In this document: positions 54,479 to 63,118 of the stretch, piece by piece
How the letters are laid out: every line of letters begins with the position of its first letter
Position numbering within the stretch: position 1 is the stretch's first letter
Assembly (NCBI RefSeq): GCF_003443875.1
Contig: NZ_CP027482.1
Location: forward strand, 124,001-188,000
Direction of reading: 5' to 3'
DNA: 64,000 nucleotides
Source of the DNA: Aeromicrobium sp. A1-2
GTDB taxonomy: Bacteria; Actinomycetota; Actinomycetes; Propionibacteriales; Nocardioidaceae
Translations under genes and position numbers: made by a program
Notes under the pieces: model-generated
Databases searched by the model: none
Told to the model about the DNA's origin: nothing
The model's input: only the letters and a program-made list of their open reading frames with translations

Positions 54479-55813
54479 ATGGATGGTGTGACTCCGAACC
54501 CCGCATCGCAACGACTGTTCGCCCGCGCACGTGATGTCTCGCCCGGCGGGGTCAACTCGCCGGTGCGTGCCTTTCGCGCGGTCGGCGGGACGCCGATCTT
54601 CATGCGGTCCGGTTCGGGCGCCTGGCTCACCGACGTCGACGACAACCGCTACGTCGACCTGGTCGGCTCGTGGGGGCCCATGCTGCTGGGCCACGCGCAC
54701 CCGGAGGTCCTGGCTGCGGTCGCCGACGCCGTGGGTCGGGGCACCTCGTTCGGGACGCCGAGCGAGCCCGAGGTGCTGCTGGCCGAGGAGATCGTTGGTC
54801 GAACTCCGGTTGAGTCGGTGCGGATGGTCTCATCCGGCACCGAGGCCACGATGTCGGCGATCCGGCTGGCCCGCGGTTTCACCGGCCGCGACAAGATCGT
54901 GAAGTTCGCCGGTTGCTACCACGGTCATGTGGATGCGTTGCTGGCCGAAGCCGGCTCGGGCGTCGTGACGCTGGGCCTGCCCGAGACGCCCGGTGTGCCT
55001 GCGCATGTCACGGCCGACACGATCGTCCTGCCGTTCAACGACCGCGATGCCGTGGAAGCGGCGTTCGCCGAGTACGGCGACCAGATCGCCTGCCTCATCA
55101 CGGAGGCCGCCGCGGGGAACATGGGCGTCGTCCCCCCCGAGCCCGGGTTCAACGCATTCCTCGCCGAGACGTGCACGCGCAACGGCGCACTGTTCATCAG
55201 CGACGAGGTCATGACGGGATTCCGAGTGACCCGCTCGGGCCACTGGGGCCTCGACGGGGAGCCCGAGGGCTGGCGCCCAGACCTCCTGACGTTCGGCAAG
55301 GTCATGGGTGGTGGATTCCCCGCCGCCGCATTCGGCGGTCGGCGTGACGTCATGGAGATGCTGGCCCCCGTCGGGCCGGTCTACCAGGCCGGAACGCTCT
55401 CGGGCAATCCGATCGCCACGACTGCGGGCCTGGTGACCCTGCAGCTCGCGGACGCCGCGGCGTACGCCCGGCTCGACGACGCCTCGGCCCAGCTGCAGGG
55501 GCTGGTGGCCGGTGCGCTGGATGCAGCCGGTGTCCCGCACGTCCTGCAGAACGCCGGCAACATGTTCAGCGTGTTCTGGGGCGTCGACGCGCCGGTGACC
55601 AGCTTCGCCGGCGCGCAGGGCCAGGAGACGTGGCGCTACACGCCGTTCTTCCACGCGATGTTGGACGCCGGGGTCTACCTCCCGCCAAGCGCATTCGAGA
55701 GCTGGTTCGTCTCGGCGGCGCACGACTCGGAGGCACTCTCTAGAATTGCCGAAGCGCTCCCCGGAGCCGCCCGCGCAGCCGCCCAGGCCGTCAGCCCTGA
55801 TCGAAAGACGTAG
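54479..55813 (+). CDS. hemL: Glutamate-1-semialdehyde 2,1-aminomutase
   Basis: Makes 5-aminolevulinate from the HemA product; PLP enzyme of about 444 aa. The PLP lysine is in [18 protein letters not shown], and [11 protein letters not shown] carries the PLP-binding Asp region. The start is uncertain: ATG 54464, ATG 54479 and GTG 54488 are all in frame; 54479 has GAGGA close upstream. With hemA, hemC, hemD and hemB it completes the route to uroporphyrinogen III. Confidence 0.93.
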   Translation: MDGVTPNPASQRLFARARDVSPGGVNSPVRAFRAVGGTPIFMRSGSGAWLTDVDDNRYVDLVGSWGPMLLGHAHPEVLAAVADAVGRGTSFGTPSEPEVLLAEEIVGRTPVESVRMVSSGTEATMSAIRLARGFTGRDKIVKFAGCYHGHVDALLAEAGSGVVTLGLPETPGVPAHVTADTIVLPFNDRDAVEAAFAEYGDQIACLITEAAAGNMGVVPPEPGFNAFLAETCTRNGALFISDEVMTGFRVTRSGHWGLDGEPEGWRPDLLTFGKVMGGGFPAAAFGGRRDVMEMLAPVGPVYQAGTLSGNPIATTAGLVTLQLADAAAYARLDDASAQLQGLVAGALDAAGVPHVLQNAGNMFSVFWGVDAPVTSFAGAQGQETWRYTPFFHAMLDAGVYLPPSAFESWFVSAAHDSEALSRIAEALPGAARAAAQAVSPDRKT

Positions 55814-55823
55814 AGGAAGCCGA

Positions 55824-56474
55824 ATGAGCACTCGCACGACGATCCACCTCATGCGCCATGGCGAGGTCCACAACCCGCTGGGTGTTCTCTACGGACGCAT
55901 TGCCGGCTACAACCTCTCCGAACTGGGTCACGAGATGGCCGCCAAGGTCGCCGAATCACTCAAGGGCAACGACATCACCCACCTCGTCGCCTCACCACTG
56001 GAGCGCGCACAGCAGACAGCCAAGCCGATCTCGGAGATCCTCAAGCTGGACATCACGACCGACGAGCGGGTCATCGAGGCCGGCAACCGGTTCGAGGGCA
56101 AGACCTTCGGCGTGGGCGACGGCGCCCTGAAACGTCCCCAGAACTGGTGGCTCCTGCGCAACCCGCTCCGCCCCTCGTGGGGTGAGCCGTACAAGGAGAT
56201 CGCAGCGCGGATGCGGGCCGCGGTCGACGACGCCCGGGACGCCGCACGGGGCCACGAGGCGGTCATCGTCTCGCACCAGCTCCCGGTCTGGACCGCGCGC
56301 CGCTCCTACGAGCGCGCCCGCTTCGCGCATGACCCGCGCAAACGCCAGTGCTCGCTGGCCAGCCTGACGACCCTGACGTTCGACGACGACGCCTTCGTCG
56401 GCCTGACGTACAGCGAGCCGGCCGGCGACCTGATCCCGGAGGCCCTGCGCAACAAGTTCGTCGGAGGCGCATGA
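55824..56474 (+). CDS. Histidine phosphatase family protein (Rv0525-like)
   Basis: 216-aa phosphoglycerate-mutase-like phosphatase. The catalytic RHG is in HLMRHGEVHNP, the second His is in AVIVSHQLPVW, and SPLERAQQTA is the mid motif. Substrate unknown. It starts 11 nt after hemL with AGAGGAAG upstream and ends overlapping the tlpA-like gene (ATGA), so it may serve the cytochrome maturation operon. Confidence 0.88.
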   Translation: MSTRTTIHLMRHGEVHNPLGVLYGRIAGYNLSELGHEMAAKVAESLKGNDITHLVASPLERAQQTAKPISEILKLDITTDERVIEAGNRFEGKTFGVGDGALKRPQNWWLLRNPLRPSWGEPYKEIAARMRAAVDDARDAARGHEAVIVSHQLPVWTARRSYERARFAHDPRKRQCSLASLTTLTFDDDAFVGLTYSEPAGDLIPEALRNKFVGGA

Positions 56475-57076
56475 GGCGCCTGCGTCACCGCGCGGCTCGC
56501 CACGTCCCCGTCGTGCTGGCAGCCGCGGCGCTGCTCGTGCTGACGGCGTGCGGCGGTGGCCGTGACCGCACGACCGACGGCTATGTCGGGGCGGACGGCA
56601 GCAAGGGCGGACTCGTGGTCCTGGTCGACGCGGCAGATCGGAAGCCCGCGCCGGTCCTGACCGGTGAAGGGCTTGACGGCCGACCGCTGTCGACCGCTGA
56701 CTTCGCCGGCAAGACCTTGGTCATCAACCTCTGGGGGCCGTGGTGCCCGCCGTGCCGTGCCGAGGCGCCTGCGCTCAAGGAGGTCTCCGAGGAGTACGCC
56801 GATAGGGACGTGCAGTTCATCGGCCTGCTGACCAAGACCCCTGACCCGTCGAGCGCGATCGCGTTCAACCGGCGCCAGGGCATCACGTACCCCAGCTTCC
56901 TCGACCAGGGCGGCAGCCTCGAGCTGGGATTCGTCAAGAGCCTGCCGACGCAGGCCATCCCCACAACCTGGGTCATCGACTCCAAGGGCAGAGTCGCCGC
57001 CCGCATCATGGATCCCAAGCTGCGTGCCTCGACGCTGGCCGGTGTCATCGACGACGTGCAGAAGAGCGTGTCGTGA
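56471..57076 (+). CDS. TlpA/ResA-like thioredoxin lipoprotein
   Basis: 201-aa exported thiol-disulfide protein. The lipobox LTAC follows a signal peptide (residues about 10-27), so it is likely a membrane-anchored lipoprotein. The WCPPC active site lies in WGPWCPPCRAEAPAL, and the cis-Pro is in QAIPTTWVI. It should keep apocytochrome c haem-binding cysteines reduced, using electrons from CcdA encoded next. Both ends overlap neighbours by 4 nt. Confidence 0.92.
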   Translation: MRRLRHRAARHVPVVLAAAALLVLTACGGGRDRTTDGYVGADGSKGGLVVLVDAADRKPAPVLTGEGLDGRPLSTADFAGKTLVINLWGPWCPPCRAEAPALKEVSEEYADRDVQFIGLLTKTPDPSSAIAFNRRQGITYPSFLDQGGSLELGFVKSLPTQAIPTTWVIDSKGRVAARIMDPKLRASTLAGVIDDVQKSVS

Positions 57077-57825
57077 CGGACTGGTTCAGCGAGACGATCC
57101 TCTCGGGCAATCTGCTCCTCGCCGTACCCGTCGCGGTCCTGGCCGGACTGATCTCGTTCTTCTCACCATGCGTCGTGCCACTGCTGCCGGGCTACCTCTC
57201 CTACGTCTCGGGTGTCGCCGCCCAGGATCTGGAGACGGCTCGCCGCGGTCGGCTGCTCGCCGGGGCGTTGCTGTTCGTGCTCGGCTTCACGACGGTGTTC
57301 GTCCTGGGCGGTGCGCTGTTCGGCTCGGTCGGCCTCGAGCTGCAGAAGTACCAACGGGAGCTCTCGGTCGTCACCGGAATCCTCGTCATCGTGCTGGGCC
57401 TGGTCTTCATCGGCTTCGTGCCGTTCATGCAGCGGGAGTCCCGCGTGCACGCCGTGCCGACCGTCGGGCTGGCGATCGCGCCGGTGCTCGGGGTGTTCTT
57501 CGGGCTGGGCTGGACGCCATGCATCGGCCCGACCCTCGCCGCGGTCCTCGGCCTGTCCTTTGCGGCCGATGATGCATCGGCGGCACGAGGTGCCTTCCTG
57601 GCCTTCACCTACTGCCTCGGCCTGGGCATCCCGTTCGTCCTGGCGGCACTCGGCTTCGGCCGATTCATGCACGCCCTGTCATGGTTCAAGCGCAACCAGC
57701 GCCTCGTCTCGATCACCGGCGGTGCCCTGCTGATTGCCGTCGGCCTGATGCTGGTCACCGGCCTGTGGGATCACCTGGTCGGCGAGATGCAGACCTGGGT
57801 CACCGGATTCGAGGCACCCGTATGA
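57073..57825 (+). CDS. ccdA: Cytochrome c biogenesis protein CcdA
   Basis: 250-aa integral membrane protein with six helices carrying reducing equivalents from thioredoxin across the membrane to TlpA/ResA. Paired cysteines sit in SFFSPCVVPLLPGYL (helix 1) and FFGLGWTPCIGPTLAAVL (helix 4). GTG 57073 overlaps the tlpA-like stop. Confidence 0.95.
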   Translation: MTDWFSETILSGNLLLAVPVAVLAGLISFFSPCVVPLLPGYLSYVSGVAAQDLETARRGRLLAGALLFVLGFTTVFVLGGALFGSVGLELQKYQRELSVVTGILVIVLGLVFIGFVPFMQRESRVHAVPTVGLAIAPVLGVFFGLGWTPCIGPTLAAVLGLSFAADDASAARGAFLAFTYCLGLGIPFVLAALGFGRFMHALSWFKRNQRLVSITGGALLIAVGLMLVTGLWDHLVGEMQTWVTGFEAPV

Positions 57826-59381
57826 GCACCAACGCCGTCAGTGAGCTGGGCCGCCGGGCGATGACTCGGTGGTTCTGGCGCCAGCTGACCTCGATGCGTA
57901 CGGCGCTGTTCCTGCTGCTCCTGCTCGCGATCGCAGCTGTCCCTGGATCGCTCGTACCGCAGCGCGGGGTCGATGCCCGCGCCGTCGAGCGCTACTTCAT
58001 CGACCACCCCGGCAGTGCGCCGACGCTCGACAAACTGGGATTCTTCAGCGTCTATGCCTCACCGTGGTTCAGCGCGATCTACCTGCTGCTGATGATCTCT
58101 CTGGTCGGCTGCATCATCCCGCGGTCGTTCGTCTACTTCCGGGCGCTGCGGGCCAGGCCGCCCAAGGCTCCGCGCAACTTCGCCCGCCTGCCCGCTTCGG
58201 CATCGTTTGACACCTCAGCCACGATCGAGGAGGTCGTCGCCGCGGGTCGCGGGGCGCTCGGTCGCGCCCGGGTCGACGTCGTGGATCGCGAGGCGGGTGT
58301 CGCGGAGGTGAGCGCCGAGAAGGGCTACCTGCGCGAAGCCGGCAACCTGATCTTCCACATCAGCGTCGTGGTCGTGCTGGTCGGCGTGGCCTTCGGGACG
58401 TTGTTCGGCTCCCGTGGCTCCGCGATCGTGACGGAGGGGCAGGGCTTCTCCAACTCGCTGACGCAGTACGACGAGTTCGGGTCCGGGGCGTTGTTCGACG
58501 CGGGTCAGCTGCCGCCGTTCTCCCTCAAGCTCGACGACCTCACGGCGAAGTTCCAGCCGCTTGGCAGCCAGCAGGCCGGGGCGCCGCGACTGTTCCGTGC
58601 GCAGGGCACCTACACCTCGGAGCCGGGATCTGATCGCCGCCCGTTCGACATCACGGTCAACCACCCGCTCGAGATCAACGGCACGTCGGTGTACCTCGTG
58701 GGCCAGGGCTACTCGCCGGTCATCAAGGTCACCGATGCCCAGGGCGACGTCGTGTTCAACGAAGCTGTGCCGTTCCTCCCGAGCGACTCGACGTACACCT
58801 CCAACGGCGTCATCAAGGTCGCCGACTCCGAGCCCGAGCAGCTCGGCTTCCAGGGCTTCTTCCTGCCGACCGCGGCAACGGGTGCCGATGGTGCCTCGAT
58901 CTCGATCTTCCCGGCCGCCGCCAACCCGCTGCTCGGGCTGTTCGTCTGGCACGGCGACCTGGGCCTGGACGACGGCACTCCGCAATCGGTCTACATCCTC
59001 GACAAGACCGCGATGGAGCAGTACCTCGCGCCGACCGGCAAGGGCTACCGGATCAGCCTCTCGCCGGGGCAGGCCCAGGACCTTCCGGACGGCGGCACGA
59101 TCGAGTTCGTGGCGCTCAAGCAGTTCGCCCGGTTCCAGATCAGCTCGTCGCCCTTGGTCAAGGTGCCCTTGATCGGGATCATCGCTGGGCTGGTGGGCCT
59201 GATGGCCTCGCTCTCGGTCAAGCCTCGGCGGACCTGGATCCGCGCGCGTCGGGATGGCTCACGTACCGTGGTGGACGTCGCCGTTCTCGATCGCGTGCCC
59301 CGTGATGACCTGCCGGCCGACCTGGACGATTTTCTCAAGCGGTTCCGTGAAGCGCTCGGGGACATAGAGGAGAGAGCATGA
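57822..59381 (+). CDS. resB: Cytochrome c biogenesis protein ResB (Ccs1)
   Basis: 519-aa membrane protein of the system II haem lyase. There are three N-terminal transmembrane helices (about 25-45, 75-100, 165-190), a large extracytoplasmic domain with ITVNHPLEINGTSVYL, and a fourth helix near 440-460 (VPLIGIIAGLVGLMAS). It partners CcsA to deliver and ligate haem. Overlaps both neighbours by ATGA. Confidence 0.93.
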   Translation: MSTNAVSELGRRAMTRWFWRQLTSMRTALFLLLLLAIAAVPGSLVPQRGVDARAVERYFIDHPGSAPTLDKLGFFSVYASPWFSAIYLLLMISLVGCIIPRSFVYFRALRARPPKAPRNFARLPASASFDTSATIEEVVAAGRGALGRARVDVVDREAGVAEVSAEKGYLREAGNLIFHISVVVVLVGVAFGTLFGSRGSAIVTEGQGFSNSLTQYDEFGSGALFDAGQLPPFSLKLDDLTAKFQPLGSQQAGAPRLFRAQGTYTSEPGSDRRPFDITVNHPLEINGTSVYLVGQGYSPVIKVTDAQGDVVFNEAVPFLPSDSTYTSNGVIKVADSEPEQLGFQGFFLPTAATGADGASISIFPAAANPLLGLFVWHGDLGLDDGTPQSVYILDKTAMEQYLAPTGKGYRISLSPGQAQDLPDGGTIEFVALKQFARFQISSSPLVKVPLIGIIAGLVGLMASLSVKPRRTWIRARRDGSRTVVDVAVLDRVPRDDLPADLDDFLKRFREALGDIEERA

Positions 59382-60319
59382 CGCTCGCGCAGTACGAACA
59401 GTTCTCCAACTACGCCGTCGCGTCGGCCACGGGCATCCTTGCCCTGGCATTCGTCATGTACGTCGCGCAATGGGGATTCGCCCGCAACGTCGCCCCGGAT
59501 CGTGAGCTCGTGGGCGCCAGCACATCGTTGCCCGAGTCGTCTGCCGCGCAGGAGATCGGCGTCGAGCGCAGCAACATGGCCGGCAGCATCGGCTTCTCCC
59601 TCACCGGACTATCGTGGCTCGTGCTGCTCGTCGGCGTCGTCGCCCGCGGCCTGTCCGCGCAGCGGGTGCCATGGGGCAACATGTACGAGTTCGGCTGCGC
59701 AGCAGTCCTGGTCGCGCTGACGGCGTACATCGTGCTGGTCCGCATGTGGGCGATCGACTGGGTCGGCCCGATCATCACGGGCTTCGGCACCGTCGTGCTG
59801 GGCCTCTCGGCGTTGGTCTTCGTGCCGTCCGGTCCGCTCGTCCCGGCCCTGCACTCGTACTGGCTGGTCATCCACGTGCTCGGTGCGATGATCTCGGGCT
59901 CGGCGTTCCTCGTCGGTGCCGCGGCGTCGGTGCTCTACCTGGTCAAGTCCCGGGCCGAGCGCAACACCGCGGCCGAGGACCGTGTGGGCTTCCTGTGGCG
60001 CATCCCGCCGTCGGCCAAGATCGACCAGGTCGCCTACCGTGTGCACGCTTTTGCCTTCCCGATCTGGACCTTCGCGGCTCTCATCGCGGGCCCGATCTGG
60101 GCGCAGTACGCGTGGGGCCGCTACTGGGGCTGGGACCCCAAGGAGGTCTGGGCGTTCATCACCTGGGTCGTCTACGCCGGCTACCTGCATGCGCGGGCCA
60201 CCGCCGGGTGGAAGGGAAAGGCCGCCGCGATCCTGGCGCTCGTCGGCTTCGCCACGTTCGTGTTCAACTTCGTGGGCATCAATCTCTTCGTCGCGGGGAT
60301 GCACTCGTACGCCAAGTAG
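59378..60319 (+). CDS. ccsA: Cytochrome c biogenesis protein CcsA/ResC
   Basis: 313-aa haem-handling protein with about eight helices. The WWD-type haem motif is WGRYWGWDPKEVWAFITW, and conserved histidines lie in SYWLVIHVLGAMI and YRVHAFAFPIW. It carries haem out and attaches it to apocytochrome c with ResB. Last gene of the five-gene overlapping operon; weak hairpins follow. Confidence 0.94.
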   Translation: MTLAQYEQFSNYAVASATGILALAFVMYVAQWGFARNVAPDRELVGASTSLPESSAAQEIGVERSNMAGSIGFSLTGLSWLVLLVGVVARGLSAQRVPWGNMYEFGCAAVLVALTAYIVLVRMWAIDWVGPIITGFGTVVLGLSALVFVPSGPLVPALHSYWLVIHVLGAMISGSAFLVGAAASVLYLVKSRAERNTAAEDRVGFLWRIPPSAKIDQVAYRVHAFAFPIWTFAALIAGPIWAQYAWGRYWGWDPKEVWAFITWVVYAGYLHARATAGWKGKAAAILALVGFATFVFNFVGINLFVAGMHSYAK

Positions 60320-60345
60320 GGCGCGCGGCTCATACCTCGCCGCTT

Positions 60346-60383
60346 CACCGGCTCGTTCCTCGCCGGTGCCGGGCTTCGCCCGG
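60346..60383 (+). terminator. Tandem hairpins after the cytochrome c maturation operon
   Basis: ACCGGC...GCCGGT (60346-60367, 10-nt loop) and CCGGGC-TTC-GCCCGG (60369-60383). They lie 27-64 nt past the ccsA stop. The rest of the 207-nt gap is GC-rich (a GCTCGCTGCGCTCGC block near 60397) and ends in the ABC gene promoter; no gene is seen. Confidence 0.55.
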
Positions 60384-60513
60384 GCGCCTGCCGTTGCTCG
60401 CTGCGCTCGCTCGGCCCCGCGACTGAGTTCGGGACGGTCGGGGGCGCGTGCCTCCACTTTGGGGGATGAAAATCGTGGGTCGCGCATGGTGGTGTCTGGC
60501 TCTCACCTTTGGA

Positions 60514-60519
60514 TAGGGT
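60514..60519 (+). promoter_or_regulatory. -10 box (TAGGGT) of the ABC exporter genes
   Basis: TAGGGT lies 7 nt before GTG 60527, the expected leaderless spacing. No -35 consensus is evident. Confidence 0.5.
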
Positions 60520-60526
60520 CGGCTCC

Positions 60527-61429
60527 GTGGGAGCACAGATCACGGCCGACGGCCTTGTCATGTCTTACGGCGATGTTCGCGCTGTCGACGGAGTCAGCTT
60601 CTCCGTCGCGGCAGGGGAGTTCTTTGGGCTCCTGGGGCCCAACGGGGCCGGCAAGACCACGACGCTCGAGATGGTCGAAGGGCTGCGCAAGCCGCAGGCT
60701 GGCCAGGTCCGCATCGACGGTCACGAGCCGTGGAAGCGCGAGCCGGCCCTGCAGCGCCGGATGGGCGTACAGCTGCAGTCGTCGGCCTTCTTCGAACGCC
60801 TGACCGCGCGCGAGCAGCTCGACACCTTCGGCGCGCTCTACGGTGTCGCGGCCGAGCGCACTGACGAGATGCTCGAGCAGGTCGGCCTGACCGACAAGGC
60901 CGGCACCCGCACCGAGGACCTCTCCGGTGGTCAGAAGCAGCGCCTCTCGATCGCCTGCGCGCTGGTGCACGACCCTGATGTCGTGTTCCTCGACGAGCCG
61001 ACCGCGGCGCTCGACCCGCAGGCCCGCCGCAACCTCTGGGACGTGCTGCGCGGGCTCAACGAGTCGGGCCGGACCGTGGTCCTCACGACGCACTACATGG
61101 ACGAGGCCGAGGCCCTGTGCGACCGGGTCGCGATCATGGACTCGGGCCGGATCCTCGAGCTGGACACCCCGGCCGCCCTGGTCCGCGCCCTCGACGCGCC
61201 GGTCCGGATCAGCCTCGCGCCCGGCACGCTCTCGATCGATGCTGCCCGCGCCCTCGCCGGCACGGACGTCGTGAGCGCCCAGGACTCGGCCCTCACGATC
61301 ACGACCCGCGATCCGGCGCGCATCCTGACCGCGCTGGCCGACGAGGACGCGCTCGCTGGCCTGAGCGTCAAAGGCGCTTCGCTCGAGGACGTCTTCCTGG
61401 AGCTGACCGGACGGGAGTACCGCGCATGA
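60527..61429 (+). CDS. ABC transporter ATP-binding protein
   Basis: 300-aa ATPase of a drug/lipid ABC-2 type exporter. Walker A is LGPNGAGKTTTLEMVEGL, the Q-loop region QLQSSAFFERLTAREQL, the signature LSGGQKQRLSIACAL, and Walker B VVFLDEPTAALDP. The C-terminal ~80 residues form the usual accessory domain. GTG 60527 is set by the TAGGGT box. Overlaps the permease gene by 4 nt. Confidence 0.93.
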   Translation: MGAQITADGLVMSYGDVRAVDGVSFSVAAGEFFGLLGPNGAGKTTTLEMVEGLRKPQAGQVRIDGHEPWKREPALQRRMGVQLQSSAFFERLTAREQLDTFGALYGVAAERTDEMLEQVGLTDKAGTRTEDLSGGQKQRLSIACALVHDPDVVFLDEPTAALDPQARRNLWDVLRGLNESGRTVVLTTHYMDEAEALCDRVAIMDSGRILELDTPAALVRALDAPVRISLAPGTLSIDAARALAGTDVVSAQDSALTITTRDPARILTALADEDALAGLSVKGASLEDVFLELTGREYRA

Positions 61430-62484
61430 CCGCGTTCCGCAGCCTGGCCCGGGCGATGCTGAAGGGCTTCTTTCGAGACCGGATGGCGTTCTTCTTCGCG
61501 GTGATCTTCCCGCTGATGTTCCTCGTGCTGTTCGGTGGGCTGCTCGGCGGCTCGGGCGGCTCACGGACGGACATCGAGCAGGTCGGACCGGTGCCGGTGC
61601 TCGATGATGCGCCGAAGGAGGTGCGCGCCTACCTGGACGAGAGCCTGACGATCCACCGCTCGACCGATCAGGAGGCCGCGATCCGCAAGGTGCGCAAGGG
61701 TGAGACCGACGCGATGATCATGCAGCGCGGCGACACCCTCGTCGTCCGGTTCTCCCGCGCCGACCAGGTCAAGGCCGCGACGGTGCAGGGGACGTTCCAG
61801 GCGGTCGTGCAGTCGGCCAACATCGCCGCGACCGGGCAGCAGCCGACGTTCACCCTCGAGGCCGACCAGGTCGAGGACGAGTCGCTCTCGGCGATCCAGT
61901 TCTACACACCTGGCCTGATGGGATGGGCCATCGCGTCCGGCGCGACGTTCGGTGCCGCGACCAACCTCGTCGTGTGGCGCAAGAACGGGCTGCTGCGGCG
62001 GCTGCGTCTGGCGCCGATCCCGACGTGGGCCGTGGTCCTCGCCCGCATCGCGGTCAGCATGGCCATCGCGGCGGTGCAGGCGGCGATCTTCATCGGGGTC
62101 GGCGCAGCATTCTTCGGGCTAACGCTCTCCGGCTGGTGGCCGATGATCATCCCCTTGCTCGCGGCGGGGACCTTGGCCTTCATGGCGCTCGGCCTGCTCG
62201 CCGGCGCGGTGTCCAAGAGCGAGGAGGCGGCAGTCGGCATCGCCAACTTCGTCGTGCTGCCGATGGCGTTCCTGTCAGGGTCGTTCTTCCCGCTCGACGG
62301 TGCACCGTCCTGGGTTGCTGCGGTGAGCCAGATCCTGCCGCTCAAGCACCTCAACGACGGGATGCTCGACACCATGGTGCGCGGCGAGGGTCCGTCTGCG
62401 GCGCTCGCGCCGATCCTGATCCTGCTGGGCTTCGCCGTGGTCGTCTCCGCGATCGCCAGCAGGCTGTTCCGCTGGGACACCTGA
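61426..62484 (+). CDS. ABC-2 type transporter permease
   Basis: 352-aa permease with one N-terminal helix (about 20-42), an external domain of about 120 residues, and five C-terminal helices (from about 165). LPMAFLSGSFFPLDGAPSW and ILPLKHLNDGMLDTM are the ABC-2 signature. With the preceding ATPase it should form a homodimeric exporter; substrate unknown (antibiotics, daunorubicin-like drugs or lipids are typical). Confidence 0.9.
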   Translation: MTAFRSLARAMLKGFFRDRMAFFFAVIFPLMFLVLFGGLLGGSGGSRTDIEQVGPVPVLDDAPKEVRAYLDESLTIHRSTDQEAAIRKVRKGETDAMIMQRGDTLVVRFSRADQVKAATVQGTFQAVVQSANIAATGQQPTFTLEADQVEDESLSAIQFYTPGLMGWAIASGATFGAATNLVVWRKNGLLRRLRLAPIPTWAVVLARIAVSMAIAAVQAAIFIGVGAAFFGLTLSGWWPMIIPLLAAGTLAFMALGLLAGAVSKSEEAAVGIANFVVLPMAFLSGSFFPLDGAPSWVAAVSQILPLKHLNDGMLDTMVRGEGPSAALAPILILLGFAVVVSAIASRLFRWDT

Positions 62485-62487
62485 CCG

Positions 62488-62505
62488 GGCTGGGTCGACC
62501 CAGCC
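62488..62505. terminator. Bidirectional terminator-like palindrome
   Basis: GGCTGGGTC-GACCCAGCC, a perfect 18-bp palindrome located between the stop of the ABC permease (+) and the stop of the small membrane protein gene (-). Confidence 0.65.
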
Positions 62506-62509
62506 GGGG

Positions 62510-62782
62510 TCACAGACCGCGCAGGTAGTCCGGGTCGTCGTCGGGGCCCATCGGTCCCCCGGGCTTGGGCGGCTTCCCCGTCTGCGGCTTGCCCATCCCG
62601 GGGAGCTGACGCTTGCGTCCGAGCAGCAACCACAGCACGGGTCCGATGCCAACGATCAGCAGCACGACGAACCACAGCGGCTTGGGGACATATCGCACGC
62701 GATCGCGGGGCGTGGCGATCAGGTCGAACAGGGCATACACGAACAGTGCGATCCCAATGACCACGAGGATGAACTTGCCCAT
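62510..62782 (-). CDS. Small membrane protein with PLDc_N (phospholipase D nuclease N-terminal) motif
   Basis: 90-aa protein with two hydrophobic helices (about 3-23 and 35-55, the second PLWFVVLLIVGIGPVLWLLLGR) followed by a Gly/Pro/Lys-rich acidic tail. The W-x-x-x-x-L-x-x-I-G-P-x-L-W pattern is the PLDc_N family. Function unknown. ATG 62782 is 6 nt after TAACGT (62794-62789), so leaderless. Confidence 0.8.
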   Translation of the reverse strand: MGKFILVVIGIALFVYALFDLIATPRDRVRYVPKPLWFVVLLIVGIGPVLWLLLGRKRQLPGMGKPQTGKPPKPGGPMGPDDDPDYLRGL

Positions 62783-62851
62783 GGCCCAACGTTACCGGGC
62801 GGTCCGCAACCAGCCTGCCACCGGAAGCCGACGAACGATTAGGCTGCCGCC

Positions 62852-63118
62852 ATGAAGGCTTTCTGGTCCTACACGTTGGCGCGCCTCGCTCTGTTCGGAA
62901 CAACTTTCGGTGTCGTCTGGTTGATCGCCTCGTTCTTCGTCGAGTGGGGCAATGCCACGACGTTGTTCGTGCTGCTGATCGCGCTCGTGTTGTCGTCGGT
63001 GATCTCGATCTTCGCCCTCGCCGGGCTGCGCGACAATCTCGCGCAGAACGTGCAGGAGCGTGCCGCGCGGATGACCAAGCGGGTCGAGGAGTCGCGCAAT
63101 GCCGAAGACGTCGACTGA
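62852..63118 (+). CDS. DUF4229 membrane protein
   Basis: 88-aa protein with two helices (about 8-28 and 35-58) then a positively charged coiled tail ([24 protein letters not shown]), matching DUF4229, an actinobacterial family of unknown function. ATG 62852 follows TAGGCT (62840-62845) by 6 nt. It overlaps the next gene by 20 nt. Confidence 0.82.
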   Translation: MKAFWSYTLARLALFGTTFGVVWLIASFFVEWGNATTLFVLLIALVLSSVISIFALAGLRDNLAQNVQERAARMTKRVEESRNAEDVD

